Of a DNA stretch of 64,000 nucleotides, positions 58,162 through 64,000 are shown one piece after another (within the stretch, counting starts at the first letter, position 1; each line of letters begins with the position of its first letter). The stretch lies in contig NC_021191.1 of NCBI RefSeq assembly GCF_000389965.1, positions 1,799,501 through 1,863,500 of the forward strand, written 5' to 3'. The translations under genes were made by a program, and so were the position numbers. The stretch comes from Actinoplanes sp. N902-109 (GTDB lineage Bacteria; Actinomycetota; Actinomycetes; Mycobacteriales; Micromonosporaceae). The notes under the pieces were generated by a model. The model was not told where the DNA came from and did no database searches. It saw only the letters and a list, made by a program, of their open reading frames with translations.

Positions 58162-58956
58162 TCAGGTCGTGAGGATGACCAGGCGGGCGTCGACGTTGAC
58201 GATGTGCCCGTCGCCGAGGGCAGACACCGGCTGCTCCCAGTGCACATGCCCGCACAATGTCAGTGCGGGTGGCCGCCGGGCGAGCGCGCTGCGTACCGTG
58301 GCCCGGCCGAGCTGTCCCGCGCCATCTCCGGGCGGGCCTTCGTGCAGGAGCAACACATCCGGCGGCGGCGTGGTGACACTTCCGGCAAGACTCAAGAACT
58401 CCTTTTCGGTACGGCGTAGTGGTCGCCCCGGATCACCGATGATTCCAGAAATCCCCGCCACAGAAATGCCGCCGAAGCTACGCCGAGCACCGTCCAGCAG
58501 CGCCACATCGGTACCCAGCTCGGCGACCTGCGCGGCAGCCACTTCGTCGTGGTTACCGGCCACTCCGTACACCATCGGGCATCCCGCGGCGGCGAAGGCG
58601 AGCCACACATCAAGAACGGGACCAGAGGCCCCGCGTCGGTCGGCGGCGGGAGCCGAGTAGAGATCGCCGGTGAGCAGCACCCCGACCCGGCCGGCCGGAG
58701 GCAGCAGGCCGCTGTCCGCCCACATGTCCAGGTAGTCGGCGAGCGCGATGCCGAGCAATACCGGGTCGCCGCCCATCGGCGAGGGTGCAACGCCTTGAAG
58801 GTCCCCGGCGGCGAGCAGCACGTCGCAGCCGGCGGGGAGTTTGTCGACCGGCAGCTGCTCGACGCTGAGCAACAGATTTTCCGGGACGCCGCCGGGACCA
58901 GCCGCCCGATAGGGAACCGTCGTCAGCCGCTCAGCCCGCGTGCCGGTCAGTCGCAT
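58162..58956 (-). CDS. Metallophosphoesterase
   Basis: 264 residues from ATG 58956. Calcineurin-like fold: ALVAGDLQ-type start seen as DVLLAAGDLQGVA, VLLTGDLYSAPA, MVYGVAGNHDEVAAAQ (GNHD), LLLHEGPPGDG and CGHVHWEQP (GH-x-H). These five metal-binding motifs are complete. Substrate unknown: cyclic nucleotide, nucleic acid or protein phosphate. It sits inside the toxin locus, 7 bases after a candidate immunity gene. Confidence 0.88.
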   Translation of the reverse strand: MRLTGTRAERLTTVPYRAAGPGGVPENLLLSVEQLPVDKLPAGCDVLLAAGDLQGVAPSPMGGDPVLLGIALADYLDMWADSGLLPPAGRVGVLLTGDLYSAPAADRRGASGPVLDVWLAFAAAGCPMVYGVAGNHDEVAAAQVAELGTDVALLDGARRSFGGISVAGISGIIGDPGRPLRRTEKEFLSLAGSVTTPPPDVLLLHEGPPGDGAGQLGRATVRSALARRPPALTLCGHVHWEQPVSALGDGHIVNVDARLVILTT

Positions 58957-58963
58957 CTCGCCG

Positions 58964-59290
58964 CTACTCCACGACGCTGCGGTAGAGGAACTGCCACTGC
59001 GGCAACGACGCCAGTTTGGACCGCACCTCGTCGGGTTGGTCGAACTTGTCGACGAAAAGCAGGTATCGATATTCGGGGAAGTCGGGTTCCTCGTGGTATT
59101 CCCCGTCGCCGTCGCGCAGGTCATTCGACTGAAGCCGCAGCTTGCCGGTGCCGGTCGGCGGGCGCGCCGCGAAATAGCTGCCGCGGTAGTCACTTTCGTG
59201 GCTGGTCCACTCGACGCCGAGGGCGTCGGCGAGGCGTCTGGGCTGATCTCCGAGGCTGGGCTCAGCGTATCCGTACACGTCGTAGATCAA
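58964..59290 (-). CDS. Candidate immunity protein next to the toxin tip
   Basis: 108 residues from ATG 59290, 14 bases after the toxin-tip stop. Soluble; patterns IYDVYGYAEPSLGDQPRRLADALGVEWTSHESDYRGSYF and EYRYLLFVDKFDQPDEVRSKLASLPQWQFLYRSV. The size, the position directly behind a toxic tip and the small alpha/beta look suit an immunity protein for the nucleotidyltransferase-like toxin. No family recognised; function is inference. Confidence 0.7.
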   Translation of the reverse strand: MIYDVYGYAEPSLGDQPRRLADALGVEWTSHESDYRGSYFAARPPTGTGKLRLQSNDLRDGDGEYHEEPDFPEYRYLLFVDKFDQPDEVRSKLASLPQWQFLYRSVVE

Positions 59291-59304
59291 TGTGCGCTTC
59301 CCGT

Positions 59305-59913
59305 TCAGAACCAGACCTTGATGGTTGGCTTACGGCCGGCGGCCTCATCCATCGTACGGAAAATCATGACGTGCACCTCGCGGCCGGTCTCCGTCGACGC
59401 GTCGTCGAGTATGCCGTCGAGCCCGAGCCGTTCCCGATCGCGCTCTTTCAAGGGGCCGGTCGACACGCCATCACCACGGAATCGCACGTTGTTCTCGTGG
59501 GCGGCCTCGTTGATCGAGTCGCCGCTGACGGCGATGTCGTAGTCGCTGATCCGGCCTTCATCGAACGGGGCCCCGGTCTCGGCGCTGCGCCCGGTCACGG
59601 AGCTGCCCTGGAAAGCCATGTCCAGATCGGGATAGAGCTCACGCATACGGTTTCGGAGCCGGGTCGCAAAATCGCGGAAGTGTGCGAAGTCCCGGAAGCC
59701 GTAGGGCACCCCAGCCGGCTGGCCGGACGACGGGGCCCGCGATTCGGGCAATGCCGGAGAGCCGCCACCCGAAGCTGTCGGCCGGCCCCGCTGGAGCGTC
59801 TCCCGAGCGGCGCTTTCTCCCTGTTGGACGCTGCCCGGTCGCCCGCCCCGCCCCCGGTGGCCCCGCCCGCCCGAGGAAGGTTCGCCATCGTGGCCGCGCG
59901 ACCTCGGGGTCAA
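59305..59913 (-). CDS. Orphan polymorphic-toxin tip, nucleotidyltransferase-like
   Basis: 202 codons, beginning only with a TTG near 59913 and no ribosome site, so it may be a promoterless cassette. After a Gly/Arg/Pro-rich low-complexity part, residues about 75-202 form a compact domain. FRDFATRLRNRMRELYP is followed by LDMAFQGSSVTG...ISDYDIAVSG: a G-S-x-V followed by D-Y-D pattern, as in minimal nucleotidyltransferases. It ends EVHVMIFRTMDEAAGRKPTIKVWF. This looks like the C-terminal toxin domain of a WXG-type polymorphic toxin without its trafficking part. A candidate immunity gene follows. Confidence 0.65.
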   Translation of the reverse strand: MTPRSRGHDGEPSSGGRGHRGRGGRPGSVQQGESAARETLQRGRPTASGGGSPALPESRAPSSGQPAGVPYGFRDFAHFRDFATRLRNRMRELYPDLDMAFQGSSVTGRSAETGAPFDEGRISDYDIAVSGDSINEAAHENNVRFRGDGVSTGPLKERDRERLGLDGILDDASTETGREVHVMIFRTMDEAAGRKPTIKVWF

Positions 59914-59961
59914 CGTTCACCGTCATCGACCATTTCCGCATCATAGTGATGACGGCCAATA

Positions 59962-60906
59962 TCAGCGGCGGTCGACGATGTGGGTCATGGGGGTGCCGGA
60001 GAGGAAGGCCTTGGCGTTTTCGGTGATGCGTTGGGCGGCGCCGAGGGGGCGGCCGCCGGCTGCGTGGGGGGTGATGATGACCGTGGGTTCGTCCCAGAGG
60101 GGGGAGGTGGCGGGGAGGGGTTCGGTTTCGAAGACGTCGAGGGCGGCGCCGGCGAGGCGGCCCGTTCGTAGCGCCGTGAGCAGGGCTTGTTCGTCTACTG
60201 TGGCGCCGCGGCCGACGTTGATGAGCCAGGCGTGGGGTGGGAGGAGGGCCAGTGTTTGCGGGTTGAGGGCGTGCCTGGTCTCGGGCGTCGCCGGGAGGAT
60301 AATGATGAGGACGTCGGTTGCGGGCAGTACCCGTACGAAATCATCGGCAGTGACCACCGGGAAGCCGTGCCGGTCGCCGGGGGTGCGGGCGACGCCGGTG
60401 ACCTGCGCGCCGAGCGCGGCGAGATGGGGCGCCAGGCTTGCCGCGATGCCACCGAAACCCCAGATCGTGACGCGCGCATCGCGCAGCGTGCGGAAGCTGT
60501 TCTTCTCGTGTACGGGTTGCAGCCCGCCCAACTCACCAGCCCACCGATGCCCCACCTGAGCCCGGCCCAGCAGATTGAGCCGGCGCGCGGCGGCCAGCGT
60601 CAGGGCCAGGGTGTGCTCGGCAACCGTCAGGTCGTGCAGCCCTGTGCCACCGGTGATCACAACGCTCGGATCGAACCCGGCAGCAAGCACCGCATCAGGC
60701 CCAGCCGCCAGTGTCTGCACCCACCGCAGCCGCCGCAGCCGCCGCGCGAGATCGGCGAGCTGATCAGCCGGATTGCCCCAGGCTACGAGGGCTTCGGCGG
60801 CGAGGTGCTCATCCGGCAACGGCTGATCGACCGCGTAGGTGACCGTCTCGACGCCCTCGATCAGATCGAGCTCCAGCTCGACGGTGTCCGGCAGCAGCAG
60901 CTTCAT
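59962..60906 (-). CDS. D-isomer-specific 2-hydroxyacid dehydrogenase
   Basis: 314 residues from ATG 60906. NAD-binding domain motif RVTIWGFGGIAASLAPHL (G-x-G-x-x pattern), the catalytic Arg in LINVGRGATVDEQALL, and the Glu and His of the catalytic set in ALDVFETEPL and IITPHAAGGRPLG. Family members reduce 2-keto acids (glyoxylate, hydroxypyruvate) or oxidise phosphoglycerate; the lack of the ACT domain and the short length point to a 2-ketoacid reductase. It is not obviously linked to the toxin locus. Confidence 0.92.
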   Translation of the reverse strand: MKLLLPDTVELELDLIEGVETVTYAVDQPLPDEHLAAEALVAWGNPADQLADLARRLRRLRWVQTLAAGPDAVLAAGFDPSVVITGGTGLHDLTVAEHTLALTLAAARRLNLLGRAQVGHRWAGELGGLQPVHEKNSFRTLRDARVTIWGFGGIAASLAPHLAALGAQVTGVARTPGDRHGFPVVTADDFVRVLPATDVLIIILPATPETRHALNPQTLALLPPHAWLINVGRGATVDEQALLTALRTGRLAGAALDVFETEPLPATSPLWDEPTVIITPHAAGGRPLGAAQRITENAKAFLSGTPMTHIVDRR

Positions 60907-61162
60907 GCCCCGATCGTCCCCGAGCCACCACGCGATTCACCAATCGGGGCAGGATAGCGACGGCAATCAATCGAATGGTTGGACAGGACCGTGACCGGGC
61001 GACCGCGTACGCCTCACGGCCGGGGCGCTGATGACGGTGACGTGCGGCCCCCGAGGGAAAGGGTGTCGGCGCCACAATCAAGTGGAATCTCCAACATCGC
61101 GCAGGCGCAGGAGGGCATTGCCGCGGGGCCGCCATGACAGCAGTTTCGACGCCAGCCACCGG

Positions 61163-61447
61163 GTGGGCGAGGGCTACTACAACGACGGCGGCCATGTCCT
61201 CGACGCCGGGAGCCTTGACGAGATTCGGGCCGATCTCCTGCAGACCGCTCAGGTCAACACCATGCCGCACCGCCTGGACCTGGCCGCGCTCGAAGCCGTC
61301 ATCGCCGAGCCGCACCCGCCCGGTACGCTCGCCCGCCTTGTCGGCTGGGAGGCCAACCGGGTCCTGGACGACCCGTCCGACGCCGGCGCGGCAGAGTTCC
61401 TGCGACAGCTGGCCTGCATGCTGCGCGACGTGCTCGACGAGGTGTGA
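61163..61447 (+). pseudogene. Truncated copy of the immunity-like gene, with a fused toxin-end motif
   Basis: From GTG 61163, VGEGYYNDGG is joined to SLDEIRADLLQTAQVNT and ends in LRQLACMLRDVLDEV. The second part is clearly the same family as 55843-56202 (both read SLDEIRADL-x-QTAQV). The first part resembles the VGKGYYNPG motif of the toxin wreck. About 50 residues normally before SLDEIRADL are missing, so toxin end and immunity are joined by a deletion. A very short expressed protein is still possible. Confidence 0.6.
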
Positions 61448-61457
61448 CAACGCGCGG

Positions 61458-61483
61458 AGCCGTGGGCACGGGGGACCACGGCT
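61458..61483. terminator. Possible hairpin between convergent genes
   Basis: An 8-bp stem AGCCGTGG / CCACGGCT with a 10-base loop lies between the immunity-like remnant (plus) and the 88-residue gene (minus). No T-run. Confidence 0.35.
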
Positions 61484-61499
61484 TCGCCGGTTCGAGGGG

Positions 61500-61766
61500 T
61501 CAGCTGGTGGCTTTGCGGTCGCGGCCGGTCAGTTCCCGGGCGAGGTCGACGCCTTCCTGGTAATCCGCGTCGTGGGTGAGGACTGCTTGTACGGCCGGGA
61601 AGCGCTCCGTCAGGTTGATGAGCACCTCGGCTTTTCGGAGCACCGCGTCGCCGCCGAGGCGGATGGTGCCCCAGGTGAGGTCGGCCGGCACGTCGTACTG
61701 GCCGCAGGCGGCTTCTTTGTCCCAGACGAGGAGGGAGGTGTCGAGGATTTGGGCCTGTGTGCTCAT
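61500..61766 (-). CDS. Small hypothetical protein
   Basis: 88 residues. Starts STQAQILDTSLLVWDKEAACGQYDVPADLTWGTI, then GGDAVLRKAEVLINLTERFPAVQAVLTHDADYQEGVDL. The first half has a strand-loop character and the second looks helical. No family recognised and no link to the neighbours is evident. Confidence 0.55.
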   Translation of the reverse strand: MSTQAQILDTSLLVWDKEAACGQYDVPADLTWGTIRLGGDAVLRKAEVLINLTERFPAVQAVLTHDADYQEGVDLARELTGRDRKATS

Positions 61767-61844
61767 GCCCGGACCAACGACGGGCGGGGCTTCCCGGGAG
61801 AGTGACCCTGAGTGACGCCTGCCACGCTTGGCCGGGCGGGGAGG

Positions 61845-62036
61845 TTACGCAGCGTCGGTGAGGTCGGCGAGGTCGACGCCGGCTTCGGTGAGGATGCGCT
61901 GCACGCCGGCGATGGAGAGCCAGTCGATCATGTCGTCGCCGTGCACGATGCGGTACCAGCGGGTGGTGCCGCGCCGGACGACCTCCACCCGCCAGCCGTC
62001 CGGCGTCTGCATCGCCGACTCGATGACCGTTTCCAC
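61845..62036 (-). CDS. Stand-alone copy of the DNA ligase C-terminal domain
   Basis: 63 residues from GTG 62036. It matches the C-terminus of the ligase at 33803-34984: TPDG-x-WRVE-x-V at the start, then YR-x-x-HGD-x-x-IDWLSIAGVQRILTEAGVDLADL against the ligase's HGDNIIDGLDLAGVQRLLTRAGVDFADL. The sequence is clearly homologous over its whole length and may be a DNA- or protein-binding module. No neighbouring gene suggests the context. Confidence 0.7.
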   Translation of the reverse strand: METVIESAMQTPDGWRVEVVRRGTTRWYRIVHGDDMIDWLSIAGVQRILTEAGVDLADLTDAA

Positions 62037-62101
62037 GTCCGCGACGCTACGCCGCAGGTCAGGGGTGGGGTGAGCGGTGCCGGGAAACTACACCCGGGTA
62101 A

Positions 62102-63571
62102 TTAGCGGCGGGTCACCGCGACGTTGTCGAAGGCGGCCGCGGTGGTGAAGACGCGGACACCGTTCGCACCGCTGGCGTACGTGCTGTCGGTGACGGTCAG
62201 CCGCACGGTGCCGTCGACGGAGACCGTGATCGTCGACCCGATCGCCTCGACGCTCAGGTGATAACGGGTGCCGCGCTGCACGGTCAGCGGTGCGGCGGCG
62301 AGCTGCGTCCAATTGTTGGCCGCCTTGCCGAGAACGACTTTTCCGGTGGTGCTCAGGCCCGCGTAGTAACCCCGGTAGGCGTCGGTGCCGACCGCGGGCT
62401 GGGTGGCCCGGAAAACCACGCCCGCGTCGCCGTTCCCGCTTTCGACCGTGACGTCCGCAGCGTACGTCGCATTGCCGAAGTTGGTGTCCAGCAAGGATTT
62501 GCCGCCCGCGGTGGCGCTCGCCCGGTACGAACCCCCGGCAGCCGACCACGTGGATCCGTACGTCTTCCAGCCGACCGCGTTGCCGTCGGCGAAATTGTCC
62601 TGGACGCCCATCGTGACGGGCTGGATCGCGCCGTCGCCGGCGAAGCGCATCCGGTCGAAGGCGAGTTGCCGGTGATTGGCGTCGGTCTCGCTGAGCGGTC
62701 GCCGGTGGTAGAAGATGTACCAGTCATCGGTGCCGGGCACATTCAGCACCGCATTGTGGCCCGATCCCTTGGCCACCGCCGCGTCCTGCGTCAGGACCTT
62801 GCCGGCCTCGGTGAAGGGCCCGGTGGGGCGGTCGGCGATCGCGTACGACACCGAGTAGTCGGGCCCGGTCCAGCCGCCCTCGGACCACATCAGGTAATAC
62901 CTGCCGCCGCGTTTGACCATCTGCGAGCCCTCGGTGTAGTTGGCCGGCGTGATCTCCTTGTACGTCGAGCCGTCGTCGAAGGTGCCGAGGCTGGTCATGT
63001 CGCTGTTCAGCTTGACGACATTGGCGTGCCCCCAGCCGCCGTAATACATGTACGCTTGGCCGTCGTCGTCGACGAACACATCCTGGTCGATCGGCTGGGC
63101 GCCGTTGACGAACTGTCCGATCAACGGCTTGCCCAGGGCGTCGGTGTAGGGCCCCTCGGGCCGGTCGGCAACCGCGACCCCGATGCCACCGAGTTCGGCG
63201 TTGCTCTGGATGTCGTTCGCCCCGAAATACAGGTAGTACTTGCCGTTGCGCTGCACCGGGGCCGGCGCCCACACCGCGCGGCGGGCCCACGACACATTCG
63301 CGGTCGTCAGCACATTCGGATGCTTGGTCCAGTGCACGAGGTCGTCCGACGAGAAAGCATCAAGATACGTCTGTTCGTCGTACGGGCGGGACGACGTCGG
63401 ATACACCCAGAACCGACCGCCGTAAACGGCTACGTCCGGGTCGGCGTACCACCCGTCGACAAACGGGTTCCCGGCCGGCGCGGTCTCGTACCCGGGAATC
63501 GGGGCAATCATCGACGTCAAGGTCAGCAGCGAACCCGCAACCGCGCCCAGGAAACCCATGCCCCCATTCAT
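62102..63571 (-). CDS. Secreted GH43-family glycosidase with C-terminal jelly-roll domain
   Basis: About 489 residues; ATG 63571 is used, but ATG 63559 is as good. A signal-like hydrophobic N-terminus (AVAGSLLTLTSMIAPIPG) is followed by a GH43 five-bladed propeller: NPFVDGWYADPDVAVYGGRFWVY (general-base Asp), DAFSSDDLVHWTKHPNV and, later, EGSQMVKRGGRYYLMWSEGGW (catalytic Glu). The C-terminus (from about 330) is a LamG-like/3-keto-disaccharide-hydrolase type domain: GVQDNFADGNAVGWKTYGSTW...AYRGYYAGL. Likely arabinofuranosidase or xylosidase acting on plant polysaccharides. Confidence 0.88.
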   Translation of the reverse strand: MNGGMGFLGAVAGSLLTLTSMIAPIPGYETAPAGNPFVDGWYADPDVAVYGGRFWVYPTSSRPYDEQTYLDAFSSDDLVHWTKHPNVLTTANVSWARRAVWAPAPVQRNGKYYLYFGANDIQSNAELGGIGVAVADRPEGPYTDALGKPLIGQFVNGAQPIDQDVFVDDDGQAYMYYGGWGHANVVKLNSDMTSLGTFDDGSTYKEITPANYTEGSQMVKRGGRYYLMWSEGGWTGPDYSVSYAIADRPTGPFTEAGKVLTQDAAVAKGSGHNAVLNVPGTDDWYIFYHRRPLSETDANHRQLAFDRMRFAGDGAIQPVTMGVQDNFADGNAVGWKTYGSTWSAAGGSYRASATAGGKSLLDTNFGNATYAADVTVESGNGDAGVVFRATQPAVGTDAYRGYYAGLSTTGKVVLGKAANNWTQLAAAPLTVQRGTRYHLSVEAIGSTITVSVDGTVRLTVTDSTYASGANGVRVFTTAAAFDNVAVTRR

Positions 63572-63590
63572 CCATTGAGGATCTTGGATG

Positions 63591-64000
63591 TCAAGACCGG
63601 CGCCGCAGCAGCACCGCGACCAGCACCCCACCCACGACAAGCACACCAGCAGCCGCAATCCCGGTCACGACCAGCGGGGAAACCCGCTCGGGCAGGGCAC
63701 GCTGCTGCGGTGCCGCCGCGGCGGGCGCGTCGCTCGGCTGGTCCGGCGCGGTTGCCACGGCGGGCACCTCAGCGGTGAGCGCTTGCACCAGATCGAGGCG
63801 GCCATATCCGTACGAGTCATCCCGTCCGCGCGGTCCGGCATCGGTGGCGGTCGCGGTCAGCCGATGCACGACCTCGGCCGCGGAAAGGTCGGGGAACCTG
63901 GCCCGGACCAGGGCGGCAGCTCCGCTGACAATGGCACAGGCCTCGCTGGTCCCACTGCCGCGGTAGTAGGTCGATCCGCTGATGCCCGTGGTCACGATGT
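63591..64000 (-). CDS. Mycosin-like type VII secretion protease, C-terminal part (cut by window edge)
   Basis: The visible 135 or so residues are the C-terminus of an S8 protease: GSGTSEACAIVSGAAALVRARF holds the catalytic-Ser motif (GTS-x-A), then DDSYGYGRLDLVQALTAE, a Pro/Ala linker and a single C-terminal membrane span SPLVVTGIAAAGVLVVGGVLVAVLL with an RRRS cytoplasmic end. This layout is that of MycP proteases associated with ESX systems. It extends beyond the right edge. An ESX locus may therefore continue there. Confidence 0.85.
   Translation of the reverse strand, partial: IVTTGISGSTYYRGSGTSEACAIVSGAAALVRARFPDLSAAEVVHRLTATATDAGPRGRDDSYGYGRLDLVQALTAEVPAVATAPDQPSDAPAAAAPQQRALPERVSPLVVTGIAAAGVLVVGGVLVAVLLRRRS

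Overview
The window is high-GC actinobacterial DNA. GTG starts, 4-base ATGA/GTGA stop/start overlaps and several start codons sitting 5-8 bases after a TANNNT box (leaderless-type transcripts) are common. The dgt-dnaG pair, WXG100/YbaB-type genes, a mycosin-like protease and the many regulator/enzyme pairs suggest a Micromonosporaceae member, Actinoplanes-like; this is an inference from gene style, not a database match.

Layout. 1-5.2 kb: housekeeping core (Roadblock-type protein with a partial PATAN/DUF4388-like partner, VOC protein, dGTPase, DNA primase). 5.2-7.7 kb: an ABC-2 exporter (one ATPase, two permeases). 7.7-10.5 kb: a translationally coupled pair, a proline-rich membrane protein and a Ser/Gly/Asp-rich lipoprotein, both carrying long tandem repeats. 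10.8-12 kb: YihY/BrkB membrane protein closed by a strong terminator. 12.1-21 kb: a sugar-uptake operon (ROK regulator, RbsA-, RbsC- and RbsB-like ABC importer, Gfo/Idh dehydrogenase) followed by two TIM-barrel genes (EboE-like and IolE-like). 21-25 kb: a YtxH-like protein, tRNA-Asn and, just after it, a decayed island with a CoiA-like nuclease gene, a Schlafen/AlbA_2 fragment and a frameshifted IS256-family transposase wreck. 24.8-34 kb: regulator/enzyme pairs (WYL, MmyB-like HTH, two LysR, Lrp, PEBP, NmrA, hydrolase, amino-acid permease, class A beta-lactamase-like enzyme), then an ATP-dependent DNA ligase.

35-46.5 kb is the most accessory-looking part: peptidase and VOC gene wrecks, a 1520-residue DUF4062-NACHT protein with a long C-terminal helical-repeat region (an NLR-like candidate defence protein), a FAD monooxygenase/TetR pair with a clear operator between them, and an XRE-ImmA/IrrE metallopeptidase plus PIN-like protein pair whose start is overlapped by a palindrome containing the -10 box. 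46.6-54 kb: secreted proteases (an HEWQH metalloprotease, a winged-helix regulator and a 1447-residue subtilase with Kelch repeats). 54-55.8 kb: FAD amine-oxidase-like enzyme, small acidic protein, CAT-anticodon tRNA.

55.8-61.5 kb is a partly decayed WXG100/polymorphic-toxin locus on the minus strand: an orphan nucleotidyltransferase-like toxin tip with a candidate immunity gene, a metallophosphoesterase, YbaB-like and WXG100-like proteins, a toxin N-terminus that stops early, a frameshifted toxin C-terminus and an immunity-like gene. A truncated second copy of that immunity gene lies at 61.2 kb. The window ends with a stand-alone copy of the DNA ligase's C-terminal domain, a GH43 glycosidase and the C-terminus of a mycosin-like protease. 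No CRISPR array, integrase, rRNA operon or replication origin was seen.
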